Source of the DNA: Candidatus Parabeggiatoa sp. nov. 2
GTDB lineage: Bacteria; Pseudomonadota; Gammaproteobacteria; Beggiatoales; Beggiatoaceae
NCBI GenBank assembly: GCA_002085445.1
Contig: NBMI01000102.1
Span: forward strand, 1-51,680
Direction of reading: 5' to 3'
DNA: 51,680 nucleotides
Shown here: positions 41,376-49,930 of the stretch, in pieces
Numbering within the stretch: the stretch's first letter is position 1
Layout: each line of letters begins with the position of its first letter
Made by a program: the position numbers and the translations under genes
Notes under the pieces: model-generated
Database searches by the model: none
What the model was told of the DNA's origin: nothing
The model's input: only the letters and a program-made list of their open reading frames with translations

Positions 41376-42531
41376 TTAGTATAGTAGTGCAGCAACCGGT
41401 ATCTGCAACCCATTGAGCGTCAACAAGCCGTCTTTCAAGCCAGCGACGAGTTTGTAGTTGCCATCACCGGCATCAATCAGCAGTGCTTTGATGAAATTGA
41501 CTTCAAGGGCTGCGACGACGAGTTCTAGCAACTCTTTGCCAATGGTGAAGTTAAGCTGTGCCTGTAACGCATTGATTAAAAAGGGGATTTCCATCTGAGT
41601 GGCTTTTTTGCTGTCGAGGCGAATATTCAAATTGCCTTGCAAATTCCCTTTTGGCGTTGTCACCGTCAACCGATTGAGGGCCACTTCGGGAGATTTTGCC
41701 ACGAACTTCGGGGCCACTTCCATTAATTTGAATAACCGCAATTGATGATCGGTTGTTTGCAACGCCAACAAGGCTTCTTCGTCTAAACGGCGAAATGCCA
41801 GTTCTCCTACATGGCTTAGCTCTAAGGCCTCTTTTGACTCTTTGTCTGAGATAACCAATTTGTCGATTTGCGTCTGCAAGGTGTAGTTGATAACACCGTT
41901 TTGCACCGTTCCGACCGTTGTCAGCGCCAAACCCTCAAGGCGGGTTTTGGAACCGGATTCACTGAAACCAACCTGCCCCACTTTGAGGTTCACGTTGTCA
42001 AGTTCAAGGCCTTTGGGAGTTTTGTCCACGTTGAGCTTGAGAGTCAGTTTTCACCCGCTTTAAACGATGGCAAGCTCAAGTTAATTTGAGTGGGCCTCAA
42101 ATTCGCGTCGAATGCGCCGCTGAAGGTGGTTTTTCCCAACGAAGCGGCGAATTTTCCTTTTTTTTCAACTATGAAACCGGCGATGTTTAAGGCCGCGGTC
42201 AGATTTTCAAATTGGTCAGTAAAGCTAAACTGACCGTCCAAGCCTTTCCAATCGATAAGAATTCAAGCTCGGTGTCGATTTGCAGCGGTTTTTTCTGCTT
42301 TTCTAAATGCTTAGAAAAGTTCTTTTTGAGGGCCTTCAAGATAACAAGCGGATTGTCCTTGATCTTATTACGCGGGATTTTTATCGTTTCAGTTGGCAAC
42401 GGCTTGCCGCCATTAAAACGATGTTGTAAGGTGAAACCCAGAGCGTCCCGAGGCGAGGCACTTACCGTTCGGTCGGCACTATCGGCCGTCGTATCGGATG
42501 GGCTGTTTGCCTTTGAAGCATCAAAGGCCAA
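41376..42531 (-). pseudogene. Decayed duplicate of the DUF945 gene
   Basis: Three out-of-phase pieces, 42531-42199, 42241-42044 and 42029-41376, align in order with the gene at 38999-40390. Shared blocks include GFTLQHRFNGG, DGQFSFTDQFENLT, DKTPKGLEL, LSHVGELAFRRLDEEALLALQ and NRLTVTTPKGNLQGNLNIRL. The signal peptide is deleted: the upstream CATATCAGAATTTTCC (about 42534) is the same as before the intact copy but joins almost directly to the mature region. About 70 codons are missing near 42258 and a further segment near 42040. It is not translatable as one protein. Confidence 0.85.
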
Positions 42532-42655
42532 TCATATCAGAATTTTCCTATACAATGTTGTTGGTGTTAAAAAACTCAGTTTATCCAAAGACAAGTCCAA
42601 AGCTTTGGACTCCAAGATGGTATTTTAAACTATTTTTGACTAAAGGGAAAAAAAC

Positions 42656-44008
42656 ATGGCCGATACGAAAATTTTACTGGAAGAATCCGATATTCCCACC
42701 CATTGGTATAATGTGATTGCTGACATGCCTAACCCCCCGGCCCCGTATTTGGGGCCAGATGGTAAACCCGTTACGCCGGACAAGATGAGCGCGCTTTTTG
42801 CGCCCGGCCTTTTGGAGCAAGAAATGTCTACCCAACGTTGGATTGAAATTCCAGAACAAGTGCGTGAAATCTTGCGTTTGTGGCGGCCTTCGCCCTTATA
42901 TCGGGCCCACCGTTTAGAGGCCCAGTTGGAGACCCCAGCAAAAATTTATTATAAATATGAAGGCGTTAGCCCGGCAGGTTCGCACAAACCCAATTCGGCG
43001 GTGGCACAAGCCTATTACAATAAAATCGCCGGCATCAAACGCGTTACCACTGAAACGGGGGCCGGACAATGGGGATCAGCGATTTCGTTAGTCGGGGGCA
43101 TGTTTGGCTTAGAAGTGCGCGTTTATATGGTCAAAGTGAGCTATGAACAAAAACCCTTTCGCCGTTCCATGATGGAAACGTGGGGTGCCGAAGTGTTGCC
43201 CAGTCCAACGACTTTGACAAAGGCCGGACAGCAAGCCTTAGAAAAGGATCCCAATTGTCCGGGATCGTTAGGCATTGCCATTTCTGAGGCGGTAGAAGAG
43301 GCGGCTTCGCGTAAAGATACAAATTATACGCTAGGCTCAGTACTCAATCATGTCTTGCTGCATCAAACCGTTATCGGCCTAGAAACGCGCAAACAATTAG
43401 AAAAGGTAGGCGATTATCCAGACGTGATTTTCGCCCCCTGTGGTGGCGGCTCCAATGTGGGCGGCATGATGTTTCCCTTTTTGGCCGACAAAGCGGCCGG
43501 CAAAGAAATTCGTTTAGTGCCCGTCGAACCAACGGCCTGCCCAACGCTGACAAGCGGACATTATGCTTATGACTATGGCGATTCGGCCGGGCATACGCCG
43601 CTAATGCAAATGTACACATTGGGACATGACTTTGTGCCACCCGGCATTCATGCCGGCGGCTTGCGTTACCACGGCGATTCTGCTTTAGTCTCACAATTGT
43701 GCCGTGAAGGCGTGTTGGAAGCGATAGCGGTGCCACAACTGGCAACGTTTGAAGCCGGCGTGATGTTTTCTAAAGCAGAAGGCATTGTGCCCGCCCCAGA
43801 ATCCAATCATGCGATACAAGCTGCGATTGATGAGGCGTTGCGCTGCAAAGACAGTGGTGAAGCCAAAACGATTTTGTTTACCTTGTCAGGGCATGGACAT
43901 TTTGATATGGCTTCTTATGATAAATACTTGAGTGGCGAATTGACAGATCAAGAATATCCTCAAGAGGCCTTGCAAGCAGCCTTGCAGAATTTGCCAAAAC
44001 TGGCATAG
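42656..44008 (+). CDS. TrpB2-type tryptophan synthase beta chain
   Basis: A 450-residue PLP enzyme, longer than TrpB1 (about 400) and with the TrpB2 signatures. The N-terminus is long (EESDIPTHWYNVIADMPNPPAPYL), the PLP lysine is K111 in YEGVSPAGSHKPNSA, and the catalytic Glu is E133 in TTETGAGQWG. The phosphate loop is CGGGSN at 262-267, followed by the TrpB2-type GLRYHGDSALVS. These enzymes condense indole with serine, usually without a TrpA partner, or salvage indole. No trpA is adjacent, supporting the stand-alone type. AAGGGAAA precedes ATG 42656. Codon use looks like neighbouring housekeeping genes. Confidence 0.93.
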   Translation: MADTKILLEESDIPTHWYNVIADMPNPPAPYLGPDGKPVTPDKMSALFAPGLLEQEMSTQRWIEIPEQVREILRLWRPSPLYRAHRLEAQLETPAKIYYKYEGVSPAGSHKPNSAVAQAYYNKIAGIKRVTTETGAGQWGSAISLVGGMFGLEVRVYMVKVSYEQKPFRRSMMETWGAEVLPSPTTLTKAGQQALEKDPNCPGSLGIAISEAVEEAASRKDTNYTLGSVLNHVLLHQTVIGLETRKQLEKVGDYPDVIFAPCGGGSNVGGMMFPFLADKAAGKEIRLVPVEPTACPTLTSGHYAYDYGDSAGHTPLMQMYTLGHDFVPPGIHAGGLRYHGDSALVSQLCREGVLEAIAVPQLATFEAGVMFSKAEGIVPAPESNHAIQAAIDEALRCKDSGEAKTILFTLSGHGHFDMASYDKYLSGELTDQEYPQEALQAALQNLPKLA

Positions 44009-44469
44009 AAAGGGGCAAGGAAAAAGGGAACCTAAATCAATAATGCCAATTGGCAAGTGATATACTAAAAGTACAACGGATTTGGAGAATAAACGGATTT
44101 TTTAATTTTAAATTTTTTCTAGACAGACTTTTGTCCTGTGCAGAGATAACCAAGGATAAATCCCCGGCTTTGATGAAATCCTTGTAGTTATTTGGACTCA
44201 TAAAACCATTATTTTTGTATGGCTATTGGCACTGGTTTGAGGGCCATAAAACCATTTTTAATATTCAAACTTTGCCGCGGACAATTTTTTAAGTCATTGA
44301 TTGTGGAAAATTTCTTGAAGTCATTGAAGGTAAGATTTCTTATCAAAAAGAAATGACAGTAGAAAAAATGTCCTGTACTCAGCTATGGCTTATGAAGTAG
44401 TAGGCTTTAGCTGTTTGAGCGATGTTAAGAATTTATTCTGAAGCTTATCGATACCTACGAAAGAAAATA

Positions 44470-44725
44470 CTCGATGATCAAGTTTTTTCGTGCGCCCGAA
44501 CGCCCAAGGATTGTTATAAAAAAGGATTTCTTCTAATTGCTGATAATGAACAAATTCGATAAAATTTTAGCTTTCCTTGGAAAATAAAATCGTTGGGAAG
44601 AAAACTATTCCCAAGGCAGAAGCTTTTGAGAAGAAAAGAGTGATTTTATGCTCGAAAATAAAATCCTTTCATAAGCATACAATCCTTGTAGTTATTATTG
44701 TCAGACTAAAAACTTGATCATCGAG
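44470..44725. mobile_element. 256-bp nested MITE (family B core inside outer CTCGATGATC repeats), 5-bp TSD
   Basis: The outer ends are CTCGATGATCAAGTTTTT (44470-44487) and its perfect complement AAAAACTTGATCATCGAG (44708-44725). They are flanked by AAATA at 44465-44469 and 44726-44730. Inside, CAAGGATTGTTATAAAAAAG (44505) and CATACAATCCTTG (ending 44688) form the family B inner repeat. No coding sequence. This is the only copy in which both outer ends survive, and it defines the full element. Confidence 0.88.
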
Positions 44726-44868
44726 AAATAATTATCTGAAAATCTCTAGCAGATTTTCAACTCAAATTGTACTTTAAAATCCGTTTATTCCCTTTCATCC
44801 GTTGTACTTTCAGTATAACACCGCCACAAATGACGCTTTTTATCTCGCTTCGATCTTCCGTCAGCCCC

Positions 44869-44951
44869 AACGGGGCGATATTAATATAGCCAGGGGCAAC
44901 GCCCCTGGCTTAACGGGGCGATATTAATACAGCCAGGGGCAACGCCCCTGG
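44869..44951 (-). repeat. GGGGC-hairpin units, inverted copies
   Basis: Two tandem units, each AACGGGGCGATATTAATA followed by the hairpin AGCCAGGGGC-AAC-GCCCCTGGCT, opposite in orientation to those at 4275-4393 and 4774-4900. They differ from those mainly in the hairpin loop (GTT instead of GGT). Confidence 0.7.
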
Positions 44952-45024
44952 CTCGCTGGCTTCGTTCTGTTGGCTATAAAATAAATTATTTTTCGCAAAA
45001 CGCTATAAAAAAATCAGTCCAAAA

Positions 45025-48000
45025 ATGACCAACACCACTCATTATCTCAGCCCATTGCATCCCACCCTTTCAGGCAAAAAACCCAAAAAGCGCCAAGATT
45101 GGGGACGTTTATATGGCAGTAGTGCCGGTTTAGTTATCAGCCAAGCCGCACAACAAGCCCCGCTGATTGTGATAACGCCAGACTCCCTCTCAGCGCAACG
45201 TTTAGTTGAAGATATTCAATTTTATGCAGAAGCCAATTTGCCTTTGCTAACTTTTCCTGATTGGGAAACTTTGCCTTATGATCTATTTTCTCCACACCAA
45301 GATATTGTTTCAGATCGGCTCACGACACTGTATCACTTGCCAGACATTGACTACGGCGTCTTAGTGTTGCCGGTGTCTACTTTAATGTATCGTCTCGCAC
45401 CAACTGAATACGTCAGAGCCAATAGTTTATTAGTCACCACTGGGCAACGCTTAAACTCTGACAAACTACGCAAAAAATTAGAACGCAGTGGCTATCGTTG
45501 CGTTTCGCAAGTCGTAGAACATGGCGAATTTGCGGTGCGTGGGAGTCTGTTAGATTTATTCCCAATGGGCAGCGATATGCCCTATCGTATTGATTTATTT
45601 GATGATGAAGTAGACAGCCTCCGTTGCTTTGATCCAGAAACGCAACGTTCCCAAGCGACTGTCAAAGAAATTCGTTTGCTCCCAGCGCGTGAATTTCCGT
45701 TAAACGACGAATCCATTGCCCAATTTCGCAGCCAGTGGTGTACCGAATTTAGTGGCGATCCTACCCGTTGCCCGGTTTATCAAGATGTCAGTGCCGGATT
45801 AGCCTCCGCCGGGATTGAGTATTATTTGCCACTGTTTTTTGAACAAACTCATACCTTATTTGATTATTTGCCGAACGACAGTGTCGTCATTGCCTTACAA
45901 GGAGCGTTAGAGGCAGTCAAACAATTTTGGCGAGAAGCCAGCGAGCGTTATGAGCAATTGCGCCATGAGATAGAACGCCCCATTTTGCCGCCTAAAAAAA
46001 TATTTTTGCAAGCCAATCAAGTATTTGCAGAATTATACCGCTATTGGCATGTCAGTATTCTTCAAGAGGAAACCAAAAAAATCCGCGGTGTAAACTTTGC
46101 TACCCTTCCACCGCCCAGTTTGCCCGTGGATGCCCGTGCCCCGCAACCGCTGGCGGCCTTCAAAAAATTTTTCGATGAATTTCAAGGCCGTGTGCTGATA
46201 ACGGCCGAAACGACCGGGCGGCGTGAAAGTTTGTTGGAACTGTTGAACAAGCACAAATTGAGACCAGAAATGGTAGACAATTGGCAAACGTTTTTGCACA
46301 GTGATGCGGCTTTATGTTTAACGGTTGCGCCGTTGGAACAAGGTTTGGTGTTAGAAGAAATCCCCGTTTGCGCTGTCATCACTGAAACCCAACTCTTTGG
46401 TGAACGTGTCGCGCAACGGCGTTTGCGTAAAAAAACCGCGCAGCGCGACAGCGATGCCATGGTACGCGATCTCACTGAATTAACTGTGGGTGCCCCCGTC
46501 GTACATGAGGAACATGGTGTCGGGCGTTATCAAGGCTTGGTAACGCTAGAAGTGGGCGGCATAGAGGCCGAATTTCTGCAACTGGAATATGCGAGAGAAG
46601 ATAAATTGTATGTGCCCGTCTCGTCACTCTATTTGATTAGCCGCTTTACTGGCATGGATCCAGAACAAGCCCCACTGCACCGTTTAGGCAGTAAGCAATG
46701 GGCAAAGGCTAAAGGTAAAGCCGCTCAAAAAGCCCGTGATGTGGCCGCCGAATTATTAGAGACTTATGCACGACGAGCCGCACAGCAAGGACATGTTTTC
46801 CAGATTGACCAAAATGACTATCAAGCCTTTGCCCAAGCTTTCCCGTTTGAAGAAACCGCAGATCAAATCGAAGCGATTGAGGCAGTGTTAGCCGACATGA
46901 CTTCATCCCAGCCGATGGATAGGCTCGTTTGTGGTGACGTAGGCTTTGGTAAAACCGAGGTAGCAATGCGAGCAGCCTTTGTGGCAGTGCTAGATGGGCA
47001 ACAAGTGGCCGTATTAGTGCCCACAACGCTATTGGCACAACAACACTATCAAACTTTCCAAGATCGTTTCGCCGATTGGCCGATATTAATCGAGCAACTG
47101 TCACGATTTAGCTCCAAAAAACAACAAACAGAAACCCTCAAAGCAGTGAAGCAGGGCAGAGCCGATCTCGTAATAGGCACACATAAGCTTTTACAAGATA
47201 ACGTCAAATTCAAAAACTTAGGCTTAGTCATTATTGACGAAGAACACCGTTTTGGGGTGAAACAAAAAGAGCGATTTAAATCGCTACGCGCCCAAGTCGA
47301 TGTTCTCACCCTCACCGCGACACCTATTCCTCGTTCACTCAATATGGCGTTATCCCATTTGCGCGACTTGTCTATCATTGCCACCCCGCCGTCAGGGCGC
47401 TTAGCAGTGAAAACGTTTATCAGAGAATGGCAGGCACCTTCTGTTATCGAAGCCATCTTGCGTGAATTAAAACGTGGTGGACAAGTTTATTTACTGCACA
47501 ATGAGATTGAGACGATTAACAAAATGGCGCTAGATGTGGAAAATTTAGTGCCCCAAGCGCGGGTGCAGATTGCACATGGGAAAATGCGAGAGCGTGAACT
47601 TGAACAAGTGATGCAGGACTTTTATCATCGCCGCTTTAACGTGTTGGTGTGTACCACCATTATTGAAACGGGTATTGATGTGCCCAGTGCTAACACCATT
47701 ATTATCAACCGTGCCGACAAATTAGGTTTAGCGCAGTTATACCAATTACGTGGACGAGTGGGGCGCTCCCATCATCGCGCTTACGCCTATCTTATTATAC
47801 CGCCCCGTCGTGTAATGACTAAAGATGCCCAAAAACGTATAGACGCTATTGGTGCCTTGGAAGAATTGGGCATGGGCTTTACCTTGGCTACCCATGATTT
47901 AGAAATTCGCGGCACAGGCGAATTATTGGGGCGTGAGCAAAGCGGACACCTGCAAGAAATCGGCTATAACTTATACACCCAATTGCTTGAACGCGCCGTT

Positions 48001-48486
48001 GCCGCCCTCAAATCGGGACAACAACTAGAATTAGATCGTCCTTTTTCGTCGCAATCGACAGAAATCAATTTACACAGTTCCGCCTTATTACCGAGTGACT
48101 ATCTGCCTGATGTACATACTCGTTTAATTATGTACAAGCGGATTGCCAATGCTCCCGATATACAAGCGTTGGATGACATACAGGTGGAAATGATAGACCG
48201 TTTTGGTTTACTGCCAAACCAAGCTAAGGCCTTGATTCAACTAGCAGAATTCAAACTGAAGGCTGCACCTTTAGGGATACGCAAAATTGAATTTGGGGCA
48301 CGAGGCGGCTATATCTTATTCGATAAACAACCAGTGATAGAACCGCTAAAACTCGTCAAACTCATCCAAACCCAACCGTCTCACTATAAATTGGACAAAC
48401 TGGAGAAATTGCACATACTATTGGAATTGCCGACGTTTTCAGAACGTTGCCAAGCTTTGGAGACGTTGTTGGAACAGTTAAGGTAA
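45025..48486 (+). CDS. mfd: Transcription-repair coupling factor Mfd
   Basis: An 1153-residue Mfd that removes stalled RNA polymerase at DNA lesions and recruits UvrA. The UvrB-homology module lies in the first ~350 residues (LPLLTFPDWETLPYDLFSPHQD), the RNA polymerase-interacting domain near 480-560 (VHEEHGVGRYQGL), and the RecG-like translocase follows. In that part Walker A is GDVGFGKT (637-644), DEEH is at 738-741 and motif III is TATPIPRSL. Motifs V-VI include TTIIETGIDVPSANTIII and QLRGRVGRS, and the C-terminal domain ends at 1153. All motifs are intact and length is normal. No clear ribosome binding site precedes ATG 45025. Three strong hairpins lie just after the stop. Confidence 0.96.
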   Translation: MTNTTHYLSPLHPTLSGKKPKKRQDWGRLYGSSAGLVISQAAQQAPLIVITPDSLSAQRLVEDIQFYAEANLPLLTFPDWETLPYDLFSPHQDIVSDRLTTLYHLPDIDYGVLVLPVSTLMYRLAPTEYVRANSLLVTTGQRLNSDKLRKKLERSGYRCVSQVVEHGEFAVRGSLLDLFPMGSDMPYRIDLFDDEVDSLRCFDPETQRSQATVKEIRLLPAREFPLNDESIAQFRSQWCTEFSGDPTRCPVYQDVSAGLASAGIEYYLPLFFEQTHTLFDYLPNDSVVIALQGALEAVKQFWREASERYEQLRHEIERPILPPKKIFLQANQVFAELYRYWHVSILQEETKKIRGVNFATLPPPSLPVDARAPQPLAAFKKFFDEFQGRVLITAETTGRRESLLELLNKHKLRPEMVDNWQTFLHSDAALCLTVAPLEQGLVLEEIPVCAVITETQLFGERVAQRRLRKKTAQRDSDAMVRDLTELTVGAPVVHEEHGVGRYQGLVTLEVGGIEAEFLQLEYAREDKLYVPVSSLYLISRFTGMDPEQAPLHRLGSKQWAKAKGKAAQKARDVAAELLETYARRAAQQGHVFQIDQNDYQAFAQAFPFEETADQIEAIEAVLADMTSSQPMDRLVCGDVGFGKTEVAMRAAFVAVLDGQQVAVLVPTTLLAQQHYQTFQDRFADWPILIEQLSRFSSKKQQTETLKAVKQGRADLVIGTHKLLQDNVKFKNLGLVIIDEEHRFGVKQKERFKSLRAQVDVLTLTATPIPRSLNMALSHLRDLSIIATPPSGRLAVKTFIREWQAPSVIEAILRELKRGGQVYLLHNEIETINKMALDVENLVPQARVQIAHGKMRERELEQVMQDFYHRRFNVLVCTTIIETGIDVPSANTIIINRADKLGLAQLYQLRGRVGRSHHRAYAYLIIPPRRVMTKDAQKRIDAIGALEELGMGFTLATHDLEIRGTGELLGREQSGHLQEIGYNLYTQLLERAVAALKSGQQLELDRPFSSQSTEINLHSSALLPSDYLPDVHTRLIMYKRIANAPDIQALDDIQVEMIDRFGLLPNQAKALIQLAEFKLKAAPLGIRKIEFGARGGYILFDKQPVIEPLKLVKLIQTQPSHYKLDKLEKLHILLELPTFSERCQALETLLEQLR

Positions 48487-49007
48487 AGGCACCACGTTGT
48501 TTGAATGTGAAACGCAGTAACGAGCGGAGCGAGATAATAGCTACAGGTGCAACCTGTGGGTTTTGTGGCAAAGGCACCAACCCCAAAGGGGTTTTCAGGC
48601 TAAAGTTTCGCTCCGCGAAACTTTAGCCTGAAAATAACAAAGGCACCAACCCCAAAGGGGTTTTCAGGCTAAAGTTTCGCTCCGCGAAACTTTAGCCTGA
48701 AAATGTGAATAGCCACAGGTGCAACCTGTGGGTTTTGTGGCAAAGGCACCAACCCCAAAGGGGTTTTCAGGCTAAAGTTTTTCTCCGAAAAACTTTAGCC
48801 TGAAAAGGTGTAACCTGTGGTAAAGGCACCACGTTGTTTGAATGTGAAAATTATATCATTCAAACCAATTATCAATCAAAGCCTAATTGATATTGACTAG
48901 AAAGAGATATTTATGGATGAACACTCGCTCGTCTTATGACTTTGACATTTTTCCTGATTATCAAACAAACATTTTAGCAACCTCATTCAACTTGACAGGA
49001 ATTTTTT
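48487..49007. repeat. Tandem hairpin array after mfd
   Basis: Three perfect 35-bp hairpins with 16-bp stems and TCC loops at 48596-48630, 48665-48699 and 48768-48802. Each is preceded by the small palindrome ACCCCAAAGGGGT and by AAGGCACC. Two also carry ACAGGT-GCA-ACCTGT upstream. The third hairpin differs from the others at four bases, and the four changes form two matched pairs. The array may serve as a terminator, although only short T-runs are nearby. Between 48850 and 49007 the sequence has no further repeat. Confidence 0.8.
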
Positions 49008-49547
49008 ATGCGTATCAAAAGTCGTTGGAATAAACGTGCCCAAGAACAATCTATCGAAGATATCGCCGGTGCCTTGGGTTTTATTAGCTGGAAAATAGCC
49101 ACTAACGGCGTACTTGAATTGGAAAACAAAGGCTATCAGACTGATAGCAATGCCCATCGCCTTCAAATTATCCGGGAATTTTTAGCCTTTTTGCTCCAAG
49201 TTGCTGATAGATTAGCTTACGAACAATTGGACGAAGAAGAGCGACAACGTTTTATTATCGCCTTGGCACTGCATATAGCAGATACCTTCGCCGATAATCA
49301 ACGCGATGTGTTGGGAGAAGGTGAACACCACAAAGCGTTTATTGACTTGCTCAACCAACGTGCCGAGGATTATGCCGAATTAGGTTTCCGCGACGGCGAG
49401 GCTGGATTTGATTTTCGGCGTTACTTTGGAGAACAAGTGGCCGCCGTCATGACAGAAAAACACTTTGTTAGTCAACAAGTTATGGATATAGAAGGGCCAG
49501 AAGCGATTAAAACGCTTAAAAAAGGAATGCAGGACTTGTTTAAGTGA
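49008..49547 (+). CDS. Conserved hypothetical protein
   Basis: A 179-residue soluble, mainly helical protein (RWNKRAQEQSIEDIAGALGFISWKIATNGVLELENKGYQTDS..., FLLQVADRLAYEQLDEEERQRFIIALALHIADTFADNQRD, DYAELGFRDGEAGFDFRRYFGEQVAAVM). AGGA stands seven bases before ATG 49008. I do not recognise a named domain; the look is that of a cytoplasmic proteobacterial protein of unknown function. No operon partner: mfd ends 520 bp upstream, and the primase-like region starts 265 bp downstream on the same strand. Confidence 0.7.
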   Translation: MRIKSRWNKRAQEQSIEDIAGALGFISWKIATNGVLELENKGYQTDSNAHRLQIIREFLAFLLQVADRLAYEQLDEEERQRFIIALALHIADTFADNQRDVLGEGEHHKAFIDLLNQRAEDYAELGFRDGEAGFDFRRYFGEQVAAVMTEKHFVSQQVMDIEGPEAIKTLKKGMQDLFK

Positions 49548-49813
49548 GCTTAAGCCAGGGATGGTGAAAATAAATAATTAATGATTGAAATTGGTAACTG
49601 ATGGCAACGCAAGTAGTACAACGGATGACGGGCCGATAAACGGATAAAGCATAATGGTGTAACGCGTGTTAAGACGCGGTATACGGTTGTGTATTAACGC
49701 GTTAATGACGTTGAGACTCAAACCGGTTAAACGATTTGTTTGATAAATTGTAGTGGACAAGACGTGTTCGTTTTGTCCACTAACCACAAACCAACCTTAC
49801 GAAGAGGCGGTTT
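49548..49813. repeat. Intergenic region before the primase-like gene
   Basis: A minus-oriented copy of the TTCGTTTATC dispersed repeat (GTACAACGGATGACGGGCCG at 49617-49636) and an inverted pair around ACGCGTGTTAAGACGC / GCGTTAATGACG (49662-49712). The latter could be a protein-binding site, but nothing confirms this. Confidence 0.4.
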
Positions 49814-49930
49814 ATGAACAATAATATTGTAGCTCATTTCAATCCTAATGGGATACCCGATTATCTCAAACAGCGCCCCCAATGGGTCGTTTGGGGAAAG
49901 CGGACAAGACAATATCAAGATGCGTTGTAG
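49814..49930 (+). pseudogene. Detached N-terminus of the primase-like gene
   Basis: ATG 49814 opens a 38-codon frame, NIVAHFNPNGIPDYLKQRPQ then WVVWGKR, stopping at TAG 49928. The sequence up to WVVW is the usual opening of phage/plasmid bifunctional primase-helicases. In those, about 80 residues with a GIGFVF...GIDLD motif should follow before ARFDATxxEISPSGxGLH. Here that piece is missing and the next recognisable part is in another frame, so the N-terminus is detached by an internal deletion. Confidence 0.7.

Larger units (their letters stand above)
44009..45024. other. 1-kb intergenic region before mfd
   Basis: No gene. It carries TTCGTTTATCC-like repeats at about 44070-44100 (ACAACGGATTTGG, reversed) and 44780-44810, a GGGCCATAAAACC fragment (44242), a TGTCCTGTACTCAG segment at 44370 also found inverted at 14494, and the 256-bp mobile element at 44470-44725. 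Two inverted GGGGC-type units (AGCCAGGGGC-AAC-GCCCCTGGCT) lie at 44869-44951. No promoter for mfd was identified with confidence. Confidence 0.6.
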
